A stretch of 64,000 nucleotides of DNA, taken from positions 40,079,120 through 40,143,119 of the forward strand of contig OY740769.1 in assembly GCA_963513935.1 (NCBI GenBank), read 5' to 3'. The stretch comes from Aphrophora alni. Its lineage: Eukaryota; Arthropoda; Insecta; Hemiptera; Aphrophoridae. This document shows positions 13,339 through 24,500 of this stretch, in pieces. Position 1 is the first letter of the stretch. Each line of letters opens with the position of its first letter. Below the pieces are notes generated by a model. It was given only the letters and a program-made list of their open reading frames with translations, was not told where the DNA came from and did no database searches. A program made the translations under genes and the position numbers.

Positions 13339-13680
13339 GTGACATCCCAGGATTAAGTCAGATCCTTCCTTGCTTGCATACTCCACAAGATCTTGCATTC
13401 ACTTTGTAGGTGGTCTACTGTCATCATCATATGGGAGATAGACAGATGACGGTAGTAGGGTCCTTCCCGAGTCCTTCATCACTGTGATGTCCCTGGGACA
13501 GTGTTCTAGAACAGGCATACAATTTAGTCTATTGCTAGTTAAAATACTTGTTCTATGATTAAAACAATTAGGAGCATACACTAATCTATAGTATCCTCAC
13601 GGTAGGAATGTGTCTGCGGTGAAGAGGAAAAGAGGGGCCCCATACTTCGTTTGTTGTGTTTGCTTTCAGCGGTACAACCC
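13161..13680 (+). mobile_element. 5S-rRNA-like SINE fragment with TA microsatellite
   Basis: At about 13168-13223 the sequence reads AGCTAAGCAACACTGAGTG, then TTATTTGGATGGGTGACTGC and TTGGGAA. This closely follows the 3' half of 5S rRNA, which holds the internal promoter (GTTAAGCAACGTCGGG, then TTGGATGGGTGACCGCCTGGGAA in animals). The 5' half is absent and the rest diverges, so it is not a working 5S gene. 5S-headed SINEs (SINE3 type) are known, which is the likeliest explanation. A TA run (13279-13335) and unique-looking sequence follow. Confidence 0.5.
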
Positions 13681-13899
13681 CAAAAAAACATAGACCTCAA
13701 ATGCTTCTGTGTAAACGTCTACCGTACTTTCGTTTTTTTATCGGATTAAAAAAAATAAACATTTACAAAATTAACTTTTAAGAATTAACTTGTACTTAAA
13801 CTTTAAGAATTAAATGTAGCTAAGCAGTAATTTGTGTATCTAGTTTTCTTGGAATGGGTTGTACCGTCAAGTCAAGTTAGGGAAGCGAGTAGAAGGGAG

Positions 13900-14640
13900 G
13901 ACACGCCCATTACACCAGACACACTCCTAGTCTAAGGGTACTATATCCCTATTCCCCGTAGTCCCATTACCTTAACTTACCTGATCCAAGGCTCATGAAT
14001 TAGGATTGCGTTGATATTCTCTGCAGCAAATACTTGGCAGAGTATGGCAGTAGCAGCTCACTATGCTGCAGGTTGATCTGAAGGATCCTCTCTCCTGCAG
14101 AACTTTTAGGTTTACCTTCTCCAGCCCAAGGTACACCCTCCAATTGCTAGCCTTGAGCTTCCATGCCGATAGATCGTCTATGACAAGAACGAGGGTCTGA
14201 CTATCTTCCTCCCTCTTACCACTAATCATCCTCCAGTTGCTCACGACCAACCCATGATTTTGATTACCAATCATAGTGATTAAATTGTTTGACTCCCTTT
14301 TAGCTAGTCGCCTAGAGGTCCTCAGGAGCACTTTGGTCATCCGTATAAGAGGTCTTTATACTCTCCTACTTTAACCGCCATTCCCCCCCACCTCCAAGTT
14401 CAGTTTTGGAACTATCCGAACTAACCACTCCTTAGTGTTGCTGTTGCGGCATGTAATAACCTCCCTTTTCTCTGTCTTGAAATTAAAGCTGTTTGCCGTC
14501 TTGCACCATACACCGCTCGTCGTCAATCAGACATTCCTCAAGAGCGTCCGAGTGCTTGTTCGTCAACCTGACCTCTGGATAGGTTTCGGATACGATTGCC
14601 ATCTTGTGACCAGTTAGCAGATCTTTGTAGGTAGGCCTGA
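13900..14640 (-). pseudogene. Retroelement ORF with DUF4780-like domain, decayed
   Basis: Minus-strand translation from about 14625 gives KMAIVSETYPEVRLT and NKHSDALEECLID. After breaks, the 115-residue frame at 14340-13993 contains NWRMISGKREEDSQTLVLVI, then DLSAWKLKASNWRVYLGLEK and VNLKVL. The pair of blocks (AIV..YPE..LT and W.V...KEE..Q.LVL.ID..S...L...N.R...GL..V..KVL) is how I recall the DUF4780 region in arthropod retroelement-derived proteins. Function is unknown; a gag/ORF1-like role is inference. Stops at several places indicate decay. Confidence 0.6.
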
Positions 14641-14649
14641 TCCAATTGA

Positions 14650-15335
14650 AGTTTAAAAGACAGCCATTTTTTCCAAAAACTATCTTGTTTCAGTGTTTAC
14701 AAGTTCACCATGCAACCACACTTTTTTTTATTTATTATTTTTATAGAAATTCCTGAATACATACTTTATTTCTAATTGCATATGAACGTGAAAGACCATG
14801 ATGTTGACCTTGTAAGTTACCATATTTAGAAGCAAGGAATTTAATAGTAATGCTGAACCTAACCATACTCTGTAATTACTACCTCTTTAGCCTCAGTTTT
14901 TATCTGTGGTGACTGGCATTCCTTTATTAATGATATGATGAGTAATCGTCTTTTTTACTTCGGTTTTATTACTTTACAAAGCCAAACTGACATAATAATA
15001 ATCTACACATACCTCACAGTGAACTGAGAGAAATTTAAGTTTAAAAAGAATACATTCCTAAAAATTTATAATTTAAAATGATTTTTTGATGTTGTAGTTC
15101 CGTCTTATCTTTTAAGACCTACATCCATTTACAATAGCTCATTTTAGTCATGCAACCTGCATTCATTACTAAAAATAAAATCTGTAAATATTAATAAATA
15201 ATAAGGTCAGTAAAACAACTGATAAACAAAAAAAAAAAGAAAGAAAGAAATCCATGTCCTATCACGTCAACTAATTAGTTACATACCAACTATATTTATA
15301 TTGTAACAAATATGTTTCTATGTTTAGAAACAGAC
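14650..15335. other. Sequence upstream of first coding exon
   Basis: AT-rich with an A/GAAA run at about 15229-15250. It contains the putative acceptor ending at 15326. No core promoter was recognised. Confidence 0.4.
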
Positions 15336-15508
15336 ATGGATTCTTGTGAACCTGGACAAAAGGTAGAACAAAAACCACCAACTAAAAGAACAACAAGAAC
15401 AGATGCATCTGCACAACCATACACAGTCTTATCTCTATTGACTAGTGTTTTGTTTGTGATCAGTTCTGCTTTGATTGTGTTTACTGCATTCAGAAATACA
15501 TTAACATG
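15336..15508 (+). CDS. FAXDC2: FAXDC2-like exon 1 (first coding exon)
   Basis: Encodes residues 1-57 plus two bases of Trp58, and contains the first membrane segment. The donor is ATG|GTGAGT at 15508/15509. The ATG at 15336 was chosen because a good acceptor (TTTCTATGTTTAG) ends at 15326, ten bases upstream, so the in-frame ATG at 15312 probably lies in an upstream intron. That implies at least one non-coding 5' exon further left, which I could not locate. Confidence 0.88.
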
Positions 15509-18500
15509 GTGAGTCTAAAAAGAGTAGAATTTTATCTATCAGTTGAGTTATAAGATCCCCCTCCGCTTTTTCTAGATCTAACGATTTCCCTAGATTATTA
15601 CAAACCCAAAAATATTTAATTTGCCAATTTTGGGATTCATCTCCATTTTGGAGAGGTCAACTTAAAAAAATTTAAGTACAAAAGGTGTCATATGACACAT
15701 CCTTTAGGTAGGTCAAAATGTTTCTACTAAAAAATTATAACACTAAAACTGAATTCAAAAATATTTTACTGATTATAAAATTTGTTTGTTCTTTTAGTTA
15801 AAGACAAAAAAATCCTCGGTTAGGCTATCAATGTGTATAATTAAGGAAAAAAGGGCATAAAACAAACCTTCAAATACTCTAATAGTGTCTGAGTACATAA
15901 AACCAACTTTTGCTGTTCTCATCTGACTCAGACGCTGTTAGAGTATTTGAAGGTTTGTTTTATGAGAGAAGATGGTACCTTGCGATTGCTACATCATTCT
16001 GTGCATAAAGAAGCCCCTAAGGGGTGATTCCAAAATATTTAAATTTTTATGATGATTTGAGCCAATTTTATTTTCTTTTTTTCAAAGGTACATACAATAC
16101 TAGTATGTTTTAAGACTGGTTTTCGATTTTAAAACCTGAGGTATAAACAGAATGAAAATAGCGCCAATAAAAATGTATCGCTTTGGGCAGTAAATATTGC
16201 ACTACAATTTTTCCATAATAGCTAGAGCCAATTTTTAAGATGTTCAATTTTCTAAGATGACATCTATAGTCTATAATTACTTTGTCTGTGATTCATTTTA
16301 ATTTTGGGGCTTATAACTGTGAGAATTTTGTGAGAGTAGTCATTAATACTTTTTTATTTGTCTTAGCTTTTCATTTGGTGTTTCTGTTTTGAGCAATATA
16401 TAACTCACATGTTAGACATTGTCTTGATATTTGGTTCTTAACAAAACAGAAGAGTGACAAGCGAATTTGTGTTTTATCCAATCACTGTTGTTTATGTTTA
16501 TACATTGTAATACACCCTAATGGCTATTTCTGCTGATAATGTTCAGTGATCATGAGAGTTAATTATTTTTTCTATTGTATTCCTTTGACAATTAATTAAT
16601 AACTATATATATTAAGCTGTTTTTTTAAGTTATTATGATTACTTGTAATGGTATGGCTTGGCTTGACATATTTAATATGTAAATGTGATTTAACTATTAT
16701 AAGATACAGGGATTAGCCTGTATTATATATGTTTACTAATGGGTAGATGTAGGCCTAATCTTTGTAAATTTGATACACGTTAAGAGCCTGGATATCATGT
16801 TATAATTTGAAATGATTTGGATTCTCTAATGGTATATTGATTGTGCTTTCATTGATTTGTTATTTGTAGTTGATATTTCATCAAATGTTTAATTGACATT
16901 GTGTTTACTGGTTATTTTTCGTAATTCAACAAATACATAATATGTATATTTTAAACAAGGCTGTTTTTTCTACTAATTTGTCAGCGGTTCTCACTTTATA
17001 CTAATTTAAAAAACATTCTCTTCATAATATGTCATTACTCATTAGTCTTCAGAAAAAAAACATTTTACTGCTTAAAAAAATTCAAAAAAGATGTCTTATT
17101 GATCTGTACATACAATTTAGTTTCTGTAGCAACCATCATTAGGTACTAATGATACACACTAACATTTTAACTCTTCATCAAACCTGATTCAATTAATGCA
17201 CTTCTATAATTTCATTCTATCCATTTCTTTTCTAATTCATTATGTGACGAAGTAATGTAATGTCTAAATATAAAATTCTTTACTTTTTACAAATATGATT
17301 TTAGCCTATGTTCTAAATCGAGTATAATAGCTGACATCAAATTGGTTAGGTAACAAATAACTTGTGATACATATTTGTTATTGCCATTCCGACTATTGAT
17401 TAATACTAAATATATTAACCCTTTGAAGAGTACATGAAAATACCGATTAACGAGTACGGCCGTTCTTGAACGTTCTCTGTGCTGTTTGCGTAAATGAGTA
17501 TGGACGTTCCGGAACTTTTTAGGTAACGTCTGAGCAATAAAAGTATTTATCATAAAACAAATTAGTCATGGCTTATTGTGTTGTCACAATTCAACAAGAA
17601 ATAGTATTAAGAACAGATGAAATCGGGTTTTTCACAATTGTAAGGCAGGACAACTCCAGGGGGCGTGGTTTCAGGAGAATTCACCATGCGTATTGATTGG
17701 CGCGTAAATGTAGGCGATGGCATCGTCTTCTCCGCGGTTGTTTCCCCCCTACACACACCTGTGCCTATGTTCCTTGTCTAGTATAAGTGATTTGTATCAT
17801 TATATTATGTTACGTATATTATACATCAAACATGAAAAATTAAACACTACAAAGCTTTTTTACAGATTCCCCTCTGTCTAGTCTTTTGACACATTTAGCC
17901 GCGTCTCAAACGAAACCAACACACGATTCCAAGAAAATTGAAAAGAAATGTTATATTTTCCATAATGTAGGCTATACTAAATTGATTAGTGAAAAAAAAG
18001 CGGCCCATCAAACGTTTTTGTCTGTGTATGTCTGCTATACCGACGGGTGACAATGCCACGGTGTTTTTATGCCGCCGACAATGGGATACCGTTATCAGCA
18101 AACGAAACCAACACACGCTTCCAAGAAAACTGAAAAGAAATGTTATATTTTCCATAATGTAGGCTATACTAAATTGATTCGTGAAAAAAAAGCGGCCCAT
18201 CAAACGTTTTTGTCTGTGTATGTCTGCTATACCGACGGGTGACAATGCCACGGTGTTTTTATGCCGCCGACAATGGGATACCGTTATCAGCAAACGAAAC
18301 CAACACACGCTTCCAAGAAAACTGAAAAGAAATGTTATATTTTCCATAATGTAGGCTATACTAAATTGATTCGTGAAAAAAAGCGGCCCATCAAACGTTT
18401 TTGTCTATGTATGTCTGCTATACCGACGGGTGACAATGATTTTTCATTGCAAATTTTTTTTAAAGTACATTTATCAGTGTAAATTTTTATTCTTACAAGT

Positions 18501-21500
18501 TTTTAACACAATATTATTATATTATTATACATTTGTAACCAATAAAACAACTATTTTCAAATTTTTTTTTCTTACTCCTTGACAACAATTTTCTTGTAAA
18601 TACTTACTAACCAGCTGTTGGCTATTTGGGACGTTCAGGAACGGCCGCACTCGTCAAAGGGTTAATATGATTTACCCTCAACAATAGTCAATATTGTTTT
18701 CTTTTTAATATCGCAAATAGGCCGTTTCGGCTATTCCGCCACTAACGAGTGAGTGCTTGCTGGGTAGTTCCTGTTGTCATTATTTAAAAATACTTAAATA
18801 CATGAACATACAACACATAATACTTAACACAAACTCTGTATGCGTTGTGACAGTGGTCCTACTACACGAAGAAAATGTTGGGCCTACTACACGAAGAAAA
18901 TGTATACAGAGTTATTGTTGTCTTTCTTATAACAAAATGGAACTTGCTCTCTGAATTTTAAATTTCTCTACTTTATGGTAGTTTAGGATTGATTCAACAA
19001 AAATGCAAATTTTGTTTAACCCTCCACACGTCCACTGACCCGATACGACCCATCCGTCGTTGCAATTCAACATATTTTGCATGTATTTTGCAATTCAACA
19101 TTTTGCCCACATAGAATTGTCCTATCGCAATAAATAAAATACCGTTGGAAAGCTAATGTTCCGTAGATGCATAATCATGCAAAAATACCACAAAACTTTA
19201 TAAATATTATATTATTCGAATAAATATTATTCCAAAAATTGCTGAAGTTCACATAGTTTTTATGCGTAAAATCAAAGATTTGAACTGTGCGGTTTTTAGT
19301 AAAAGCGACGCCATTTTTTGTCATATGATCACAAATCTATTTTTCTGTCAAACAGGTCGACCAAAATACTGTTCTGTAGATCACATCTTTCTGTTTCTAT
19401 CCGTGGTTTACAAATTGTTCTGTGTCATAGATCGCAAGATATTTCTACTTGACCATAGTAGTAACCTAACGGAACAAATTTCACTTGGCATTCGGAGCAG
19501 TTTACTAAATAAGATAATCGATTATTCAATCAATATTTTGTAACTGATCTTTACAGGATATTGTAGAGGAGATTTCATTCTACAAGTTGGTATTACTTGA
19601 TAAATCCTAGAGTTACTTTGAGGTTTTCGTTTTCAACTCGGAATGTAGCTAAAGTTTGTGACATAAATTGAAATAGAAAGGCGTGGCGCTAAGGTTTTGG
19701 GATTATATATATTTCTGTTATTCTGAAGTTTGTGTATACAAACAAGGGCGTACCCAGGATCAAAACTATGGGGGGCAAGGGGGGCAAGCCATGGTCATTC
19801 AATATACAATTGATTATTAAAATAGTTATTTCAAGAATTGTATTAAATTCCAGCAACAAAATGTATAATAAAGATTTATTTTTTGCTTCCAGAGGGGGGC
19901 AGCTGCCCCCCCCCCTGCCCCTCACTGGGTACGCCCATGTATACAAATTGCATTTAAATTGTGTATACAAGTTACAATATATGCGTTTTAGTTTCTAAAA
20001 TTTATTTTTTTGAGTGAAGTTCTAGTTTTGGAATGGTTTATTTTGGGCTAACCTTTAGAAAAGTTACAAGCCTAGGCCTAAAATCAAATTTTCTTATATG
20101 GAGTGATTTATTTGATTATACAAGTGTATATGTGTGTTATTCTTTGTAAAGTTTATTGTTTTAGTGAAATCTAGTGATTTTGTCTTAGGCCTAGCTTTAG
20201 ATTGTTACTAGTTAGGCCTAAATTGTCGAAGTTACAACCTAACCTCACTTTGTCGATTACCACTTTTTTCCGGGGGAAAAATATTTCTATTTTGAAAATT
20301 TTAGAATTTAATTTTTTTTTTACCAATTATTCACATTTATACTAGAAGACGTTGGTAATACTTGAAAAAAATGTAAAACAAAATTTTTCTATGCTCATTT
20401 GGACTTTGAAGTGAAATTTAGCCTTCAATTTTTTGGTTTTTTTGTGTTCTTTGCCATACTGACTCCAAATTTTTTTTTGAAACTTTTGTTTCATTAAACT
20501 ATTAAATTCTATGAACCTTTCTGAATATAATGATATACCTTATATATATATGATTTGATTTTTTTATAAGTATTACAATTTTTGGCGAATTTTTGAAAAT
20601 ACATTCAACAAATTCCCTTTTTTGTAAAGCAATTTCTGTATTTTTGAAAATGTAACAATTTTTTTCCCCCTAAATATATTCACAAATATATTACAAATCT
20701 CTAGTAATAGTTGAAAAAATTCCAAAAAATCTTTTTGTATGGTGTACATTACCATTTCTGTGAAATTCTTCGCTCCGTTACTTACCAAATTTTGGCTATT
20801 TGACATTATAACTCTAAATTTTTTACACTAACTTTTTTTTTTCACTACACAGCTAAATTCTATGCACCTTTCTGAACATAATGATATATAGAAGTTGTGT
20901 TTTCCATAAATGTGACTATTTTAAGTGAATTTTTGAAAATAAGCCTAAGAAAACCCCTTTTGCGTAAAATATATATATATTTTTGAAAATGTAACAAATT
21001 TATTTTATTTTTTTCCTAAATATATTCACAAATATTACACAAAACTTTTGTATATCTTGGAAAAAGGTGGTAAGCTATTGATTTTGGATGATACAGGTTT
21101 TTCTGAAAAATGTTAACTTCATTTTTTGACATCTAACATACTTACTCCAAAACCGTTTCAAAAAATTAAAATTTTATTACAAATATGAATTCAATGCATC
21201 TTTCTGAGAAAAATTATGTCTTATAAGTTAGGTTTTGTATAAAAATAATATTTTTTATTAATTTTTAAACAAAGGAAGAAAATTAACATTGACAGTTATT
21301 ATTTGACAAAATTATTAGTTATCAATTTTGAATTATTTGTTATTTAGTTATAAAAACAAAATTTTGAAATGGTTGTAAAAACCTTATTTTAGTCTGCTAG
21401 CCAAACATGCTCTTACTCATTTTAATTAATGTCAACTGAAAACTTGGCGGCCTACATATGAAGAAGTTCTCTCCTTTTATTCTAAAATTAGAATACACAT

Positions 21501-24500
21501 CCACCTTCCCCCAACATCTTTGTGTTTAGGAAGTTTTTGTGACTTGGCCAAAATAAATTAAACATACAAATACTAGCAAAACATCCTGTTTAAGTATTGT
21601 TGACTTATGTACACTATGATCTAAAAACATGATCTAATGCACACTTCACTTTGAAATAATACATACTATGTATTTTTATAACTATATAAGTTTTATATAT
21701 AATATAGTATTCTAAACACAGTACAATTTGATACATTCTAGAAAAATGTAAATTAGGCATAAATACAGTTTTATATGCATTTTCTTGTATTAATGTTTTC
21801 TGCAAAAATTTTGCTTGAATAACAAATTTGATGTGTTCTAACTAATTCTGTAGTTAAATGCCAATATTTTCGACATTTTTATGAAAAATAAAAAAATACT
21901 GGATACAAGTTATAGTGCCTTACATACACATAATTTACATATAGTACAAATTATCAATGTTAAGTTTTTTGTGTGAAATCTTCATTTTGACATCCCGGAG
22001 TACAAACAGGTTAATTTTAGATAATGCATTGTTCCATGGGTCAAATGTATGGATCGATTTTATAAAATTTGTTATGTTGGACTTTTTTTCCATATCTTGT
22101 TGTTTTTCTCTGTTTTAATATCTTAAAATTTATTGATAGCTGTGAGTGCAGAAAAGAACCCTGACCTCCATCGTGTTTGATTTGATTTTTTCAAACTATT
22201 CTGAACCTTATTTTTTTAAGTTGCTGTCCTTCACATTTCACAAAAATTGCTTTCTTTGATTTTGAGATATTACAAGTTGTTGGAAGGCTCTCAGGGTTAT
22301 TGTCTCTTTTTGGTTGATAATTCCCAAACCAGTATATTTCATAACCAATGAAAAAATTGGAAATTTTAGTATTTGTTTCATGACACCTTCTTCCTTAAAT
22401 TTCAAACTTGATTAGAATTTGCTTTGTTATTATGGATGTGCAAAAAAGTTTGTCCAATATTTATGCTATGTTTATTTATAATGTTATAGTAGTAACAATG
22501 CAAATGAGCTCTCATTTAGTTAATTAAGGATCACATCTTAAAGTCAATGTGCCGATCATTGAAGACATTGTTCACTGTATTATACTTATTATGTCTGATT
22601 TACTTTAATTAAGGATCACAGCTTAAAGTCAATGTGCCGATCATTGAAGACATTGTTCACTGTATTATACTTATTATGCCTGATTTACTTTAATTAAGGA
22701 TTGACAGCTTAGAGTCAATGTGTTGATCATTGGAGACTTTGTTAACTGTATTATACTTATTATGTCTGATTTACTTTAATTAAGGATTGACAGCTTAGAG
22801 TCAATGTGTTGATCATTGGAGACTTTGTTAACTGTATTATACTTATTATGCCTGATTTACTTTAATTAAGGATTGACAGCTTAGAGTCAATGTGTTGATC
22901 ATTGGAGACTTTGTTAACTGTATTATACTTATTATGCCTGATTTACTTTAATTAAGGATTGACAGCTTAGAGTCAATGTGCCGATCATTGAAGACATTGT
23001 TCACTGTATTATACTTATTATGCCTGATTTACTTTAATTAAGGATTGACAGCTTAGAGTCAATGTGCCGATCATTGGAGACTTTGTTAACTGTATTATAC
23101 TTATTATGCCTGATTTACTTTAATTAAGGATTGACAGCTTAGAGTCAATGTGTTGATCATTGGAGACTTTGTTAACTGTATTATACTTATTATGTCTGAT
23201 TTACTTTATTCTTGTTATGTTTGGTTAACGCTAGGACTGCTAAATAGATTTACGTATAATGTTAAACAATTTTTGGTATTTTGTAAACATTAATTTTCGT
23301 ATAGTAAATTGTTATGACTGTTTTTATTATAATATTATTTCACCGCCAGCAAACTTTTTGAAGTTTTCTTCAAATTAAATTCTTAATTACACAATATATG
23401 TTTCAGAAATTATTCATCCGTCGTCGGGGGATTAAAAACACTCAATTAAAAATAAACAATATAGCCTAACAGTATTTATAGCACTAGCGCACAAATAATA
23501 ACGTTTACGATTCTATACATGTCTCTGTGCTGGCGTTTAATAGCACACCTGATGATGGACGAATAATGTCTTAAACACGTGTTGTGTAATTAAGAACTTA
23601 ATTTTAAGAAAACTTCAAAAAGATTGCTGACTTAATAAGCATATCCAGTTTGCTTTAGATTACCAATTGTAATTAATTGTTATGTATAGTTTTACTCAGC
23701 ATAACCCATTAACCAATTTATATAAAAAACAATTTAATTCCTGTAGCCTATAATAGCAAAAACATAATTCTTACTTTGACACAACACAAATTTAATTGAG
23801 TAATTACCGCTTTTATAGAGATGTCAGTCTACAAAACTAAAATTCTGGCATGTTGTTGTGTATTATCATAATCATTTCTATTGCCAAAAAATGTACAGTA
23901 TAGAAATGTACAATAGTATCATGACCTAAACTAACATATAGTGTCAAAACTAGCCTACCCTTTAACAATGAAGGTTATAATAAATAATACTAAAAACTTA
24001 AAACTTAGCCATTTGTCAACCCATATAGATTACTTAAAAGAATAAAACAAATATGATTGAAAGAAGACCTTGGTATCATCAATAAAATTAAACAATATAT
24101 GTTAATAATTAATATAGAGTTACATAAATATACAATACACATTTGTGCACATACACACACACACACACCACCACCACCACATACACGTTACCATTAGTCA
24201 ACAATATAGAATAAATTTGTATAAAACAACAACATAAATTACCGACTAAGTATCAAAATAAATAAGTCATTGAACAAGTATGCTTCAAGTTTCCACCTTG
24301 TCTAAAAACAAAGGAATATCAAAAAATTCTTGGAATTTACTAAAAGTGTATTAATTTTATATTTTTAACGATTTACTTAAATTTTGAATGTTTAAAATTT
24401 TTGAATGTAAGTAACTGTAATTTTTTTTTTTCCAGGTTCGACAAAGTTTTTGTAGTTAGTAATTACATTTTTCCAATCTAAGATCATGTTCTTAGAATGG

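Noticed and set aside
13171..13398. 75-codon minus-strand frame with a long Tyr-Ile run
   Set aside because: It is a translation of the TA microsatellite with a 5S-like flank.
15312..15335. Upstream in-frame ATG as the FAXDC2 start
   Set aside because: A convincing splice acceptor ends at 15326, between this ATG and the one at 15336, so the upstream codons are probably intronic.
17895..18347. 150-codon open frame on the minus strand
   Set aside because: It is the periodic translation of the 192-bp tandem repeat; the repeat length is a multiple of three, which keeps the frame open by chance.
19689..19998. Open frames on both strands
   Set aside because: Both run through the nested MITE and its G/C runs, and copy B lacks them.
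22005..22016. GGTTAA as right end of copy A
   Set aside because: The reverse complement does not match the left end well, and homology with copy B stops about 700 bases earlier.
22521..23208. Regular array that might suggest CRISPR
   Set aside because: Whole units repeat with no distinct repeat and spacer parts, and the genome is eukaryotic.
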